A stretch of 40,837 nucleotides of DNA from Lachnospiraceae bacterium (GTDB lineage: Bacteria; Bacillota; Clostridia; Lachnospirales; Lachnospiraceae): contig JALFNQ010000208.1 of the NCBI GenBank assembly GCA_022773965.1, positions 1 through 40,837 on the forward strand. Direction: 5' to 3'. This document shows, piece after piece, positions 40,006 through 40,837 of the stretch (position 1 is the stretch's first letter; each line of letters begins with the position of its first letter). Made by a program: the position numbers and the translations under genes. The notes under the pieces were generated by a model. The model was given only the letters and a program-made list of their open reading frames with translations, was not told the DNA's origin and did not search any database.

Positions 40006-40491
40006 ATGTATAAAGAGGATCGCTGCAGCTGCCAGTGCCAGAAATATGCCATGGCACAGGTTCCAATGCAGCAATGGGGCGAGTTATATGACTGGTATAC
40101 CGCTCTATGCGAAGGAACGATCTTTCCGGATCTGGATCTGGAATTCTGGGCCACCGTAAATATGTCCTGCCCACCTAAGAACTGCGCTACCAAACAAGAA
40201 GCATTGATGACGGAAATCAACCAGATTAGTTTTGCAGTCAATGATCTGACTCTCTATCTTGACACCCATCCGGACTGTATGCAGGCCATGGAATTGTTCA
40301 GCAAGCTTCAGGAACGGCGCCATGACCTATTGAAAGAATTTGCGCGATTATTCTATCCGCTGACCATTGATTCGATGTCAGGCAATGCCACCGGAGCATC
40401 AGGAGAATTCAGCTGGGGTGATTGCCCGGCACCATGGGAAGGAGGTATGTGTAAATGTGGAACTATGAGAAACGCTTACAATTTCCGGTAA
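40006..40491 (+). CDS. cotJA-cotJB: Fused CotJA-CotJB spore coat protein
   Basis: 161 residues from ATG 40006 (AAAGGAGG, 7-base spacing). Residues about 10-55 are CotJA-like (AMAQVPMQQWGELYDWYTALCEGTIFPDLDLEFW). Residues 65-125 are CotJB-like (INQISFAVNDLTLYLDTHPDCMQAMELFSKL, then ARLFYPLT). These are normally separate adjacent genes; here a single frame joins them. A Cys/Gly-rich tail (WGDCPAPWEGGMCKCG) follows. CotJ proteins are made in the mother cell during sporulation. It is divergent from dus. Downstream is a broken cotJC. Confidence 0.8.
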   Translation: MYKEDRCSCQCQKYAMAQVPMQQWGELYDWYTALCEGTIFPDLDLEFWATVNMSCPPKNCATKQEALMTEINQISFAVNDLTLYLDTHPDCMQAMELFSKLQERRHDLLKEFARLFYPLTIDSMSGNATGASGEFSWGDCPAPWEGGMCKCGTMRNAYNFR

Positions 40492-40569
40492 AAATCAGCA
40501 AATGTAACCCGAAGATCGCTCAGCAGATCATCAGTCAATACGGCGGTGCGTATTGCAGTAACAGATAAT
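40455..40569 (+). pseudogene. cotJC: cotJC remnant, frameshifted and truncated
   Basis: ATG 40455 begins MWNYEKRLQFPVKIS, the N-terminus of CotJC (manganese-catalase-like coat protein, about 190 residues). As written, a run of four A at 40500-40503 shifts the frame to a stop at 40506-40508. The next frame continues CNPKIAQQIISQYGG, exactly the next CotJC block, then AYCSNR and a stop at 40567. The remaining about 150 residues are missing. The start overlaps the cotJAB end, with GGAGG 10 bases upstream, so the ancestral order cotJA-cotJB-cotJC is clear. Confidence 0.8.
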
Positions 40570-40837
40570 TGTTTCTTTTTGATTTTCGCGCTGATGTTCA
40601 TGATATACTTTCAGATCATTCAATAGAAATATTTGATTTTAGGATATAACTATTTTACGACTTAACAATGACCGCGTCAAACCCGGCTTTTTTGAGGATA
40701 GTGTAAATTTACAGTAGGAAATACAGGTGAGAATACACCTTATTTGCGATAGTATAAAGATGTCAAAGCATTTATGAACACGGAATTCTTCGCTTCAACA
40801 TATACACTATCATTCATTTCCCATTTTATTTCAATCC
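40570..40837. other. Gene-free end of window with GATAGTGTA repeats
   Basis: No gene was recognised. GATAGTGTAAAT (40697-40708) and the complement of GATAGTGTATAT (40800-40811) form an inverted pair 91 bases apart, with a third GATAGTATAAA at 40748. TGTAAATTTACA at 40702-40713 is a perfect palindrome. It could be an unfamiliar insertion-sequence end. The final bases ATTTCAATCC equal the complement of the conserved GGATTGAAAT end of type I-C CRISPR repeats. Confidence 0.35.

Noticed and set aside
1-40837. tRNA, rRNA or other classical RNA genes
   Set aside because: No cloverleaf, rRNA block or recognised structured RNA was found while reading the intergenic regions; a dedicated scan was not possible.

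Overview
The window looks like the chromosome of an anaerobic, spore-forming Firmicute, most likely Lachnospiraceae. The signs are SpoIIID, CotJ coat proteins, a Spo0A-family regulator, a four-subunit 2-oxoacid:ferredoxin oxidoreductase, a molybdenum hydroxylase operon and many Clostridia-type AGGAGG ribosome sites. The genus is inference. Almost all host genes lie on the minus strand. No rRNA or tRNA gene was seen.

Positions 1 to about 7,000 are mobile DNA. They hold the 3' end of an IS30-type transposase, a mobilisation module (MOBP-type relaxase, MobC, a palindrome-rich probable oriT with a long hairpin array, TnpV and a ribbon-helix-helix protein), a tyrosine integrase, a small excisionase and a divergent XRE regulator with a multi-half-site operator. 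The block abuts the 3' end of guaA, a known integration hotspot. The far end of the element was not found and is probably outside the window.

7-14.5 kb holds guaA, a MATE exporter, spoIIID, a superoxide dismutase, a histidine phosphatase, and a periplasmic sugar-binding-type lipoprotein next to a membrane diguanylate cyclase. 14.6-23.5 kb is a co-directional block: NCS2 purine permease, three xanthine-dehydrogenase-type subunits, a MocA-like cytidylyltransferase and a DUF5107/TPR protein. It plausibly takes up and hydroxylates a purine.

23.6-28 kb is the pantothenate/CoA locus (panB, panC, panD, coaBC). It is heavily invaded by repeats: about 108-bp inverted repeats bracket it, an 80-bp tandem repeat fills the panC-panD gap, hairpins fill the panB-panC gap, and a 134-bp MITE-like element lies in frame inside the 5' end of coaBC. 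A second full copy of that element sits immediately after kdpE, and a diverged terminal hairpin of it lies upstream of the ktrA operon.

28-35 kb carries a methyltransferase, a formate/nitrite-type channel, a low-molecular-weight tyrosine phosphatase, an orphan Spo0A-like response regulator, an XRE regulator, and a potassium-type regulatory operon (TrkA/KtrA, a small membrane protein, a short KdpD and KdpE) without any K+ pump or channel gene in view. 35-40.8 kb carries porGDAB with ridA, a tRNA-dihydrouridine synthase, and a divergent cotJ locus in which CotJA and CotJB are fused and CotJC is reduced to a frameshifted remnant. The last ten bases match one end of a type I-C CRISPR repeat, which is suggestive only.
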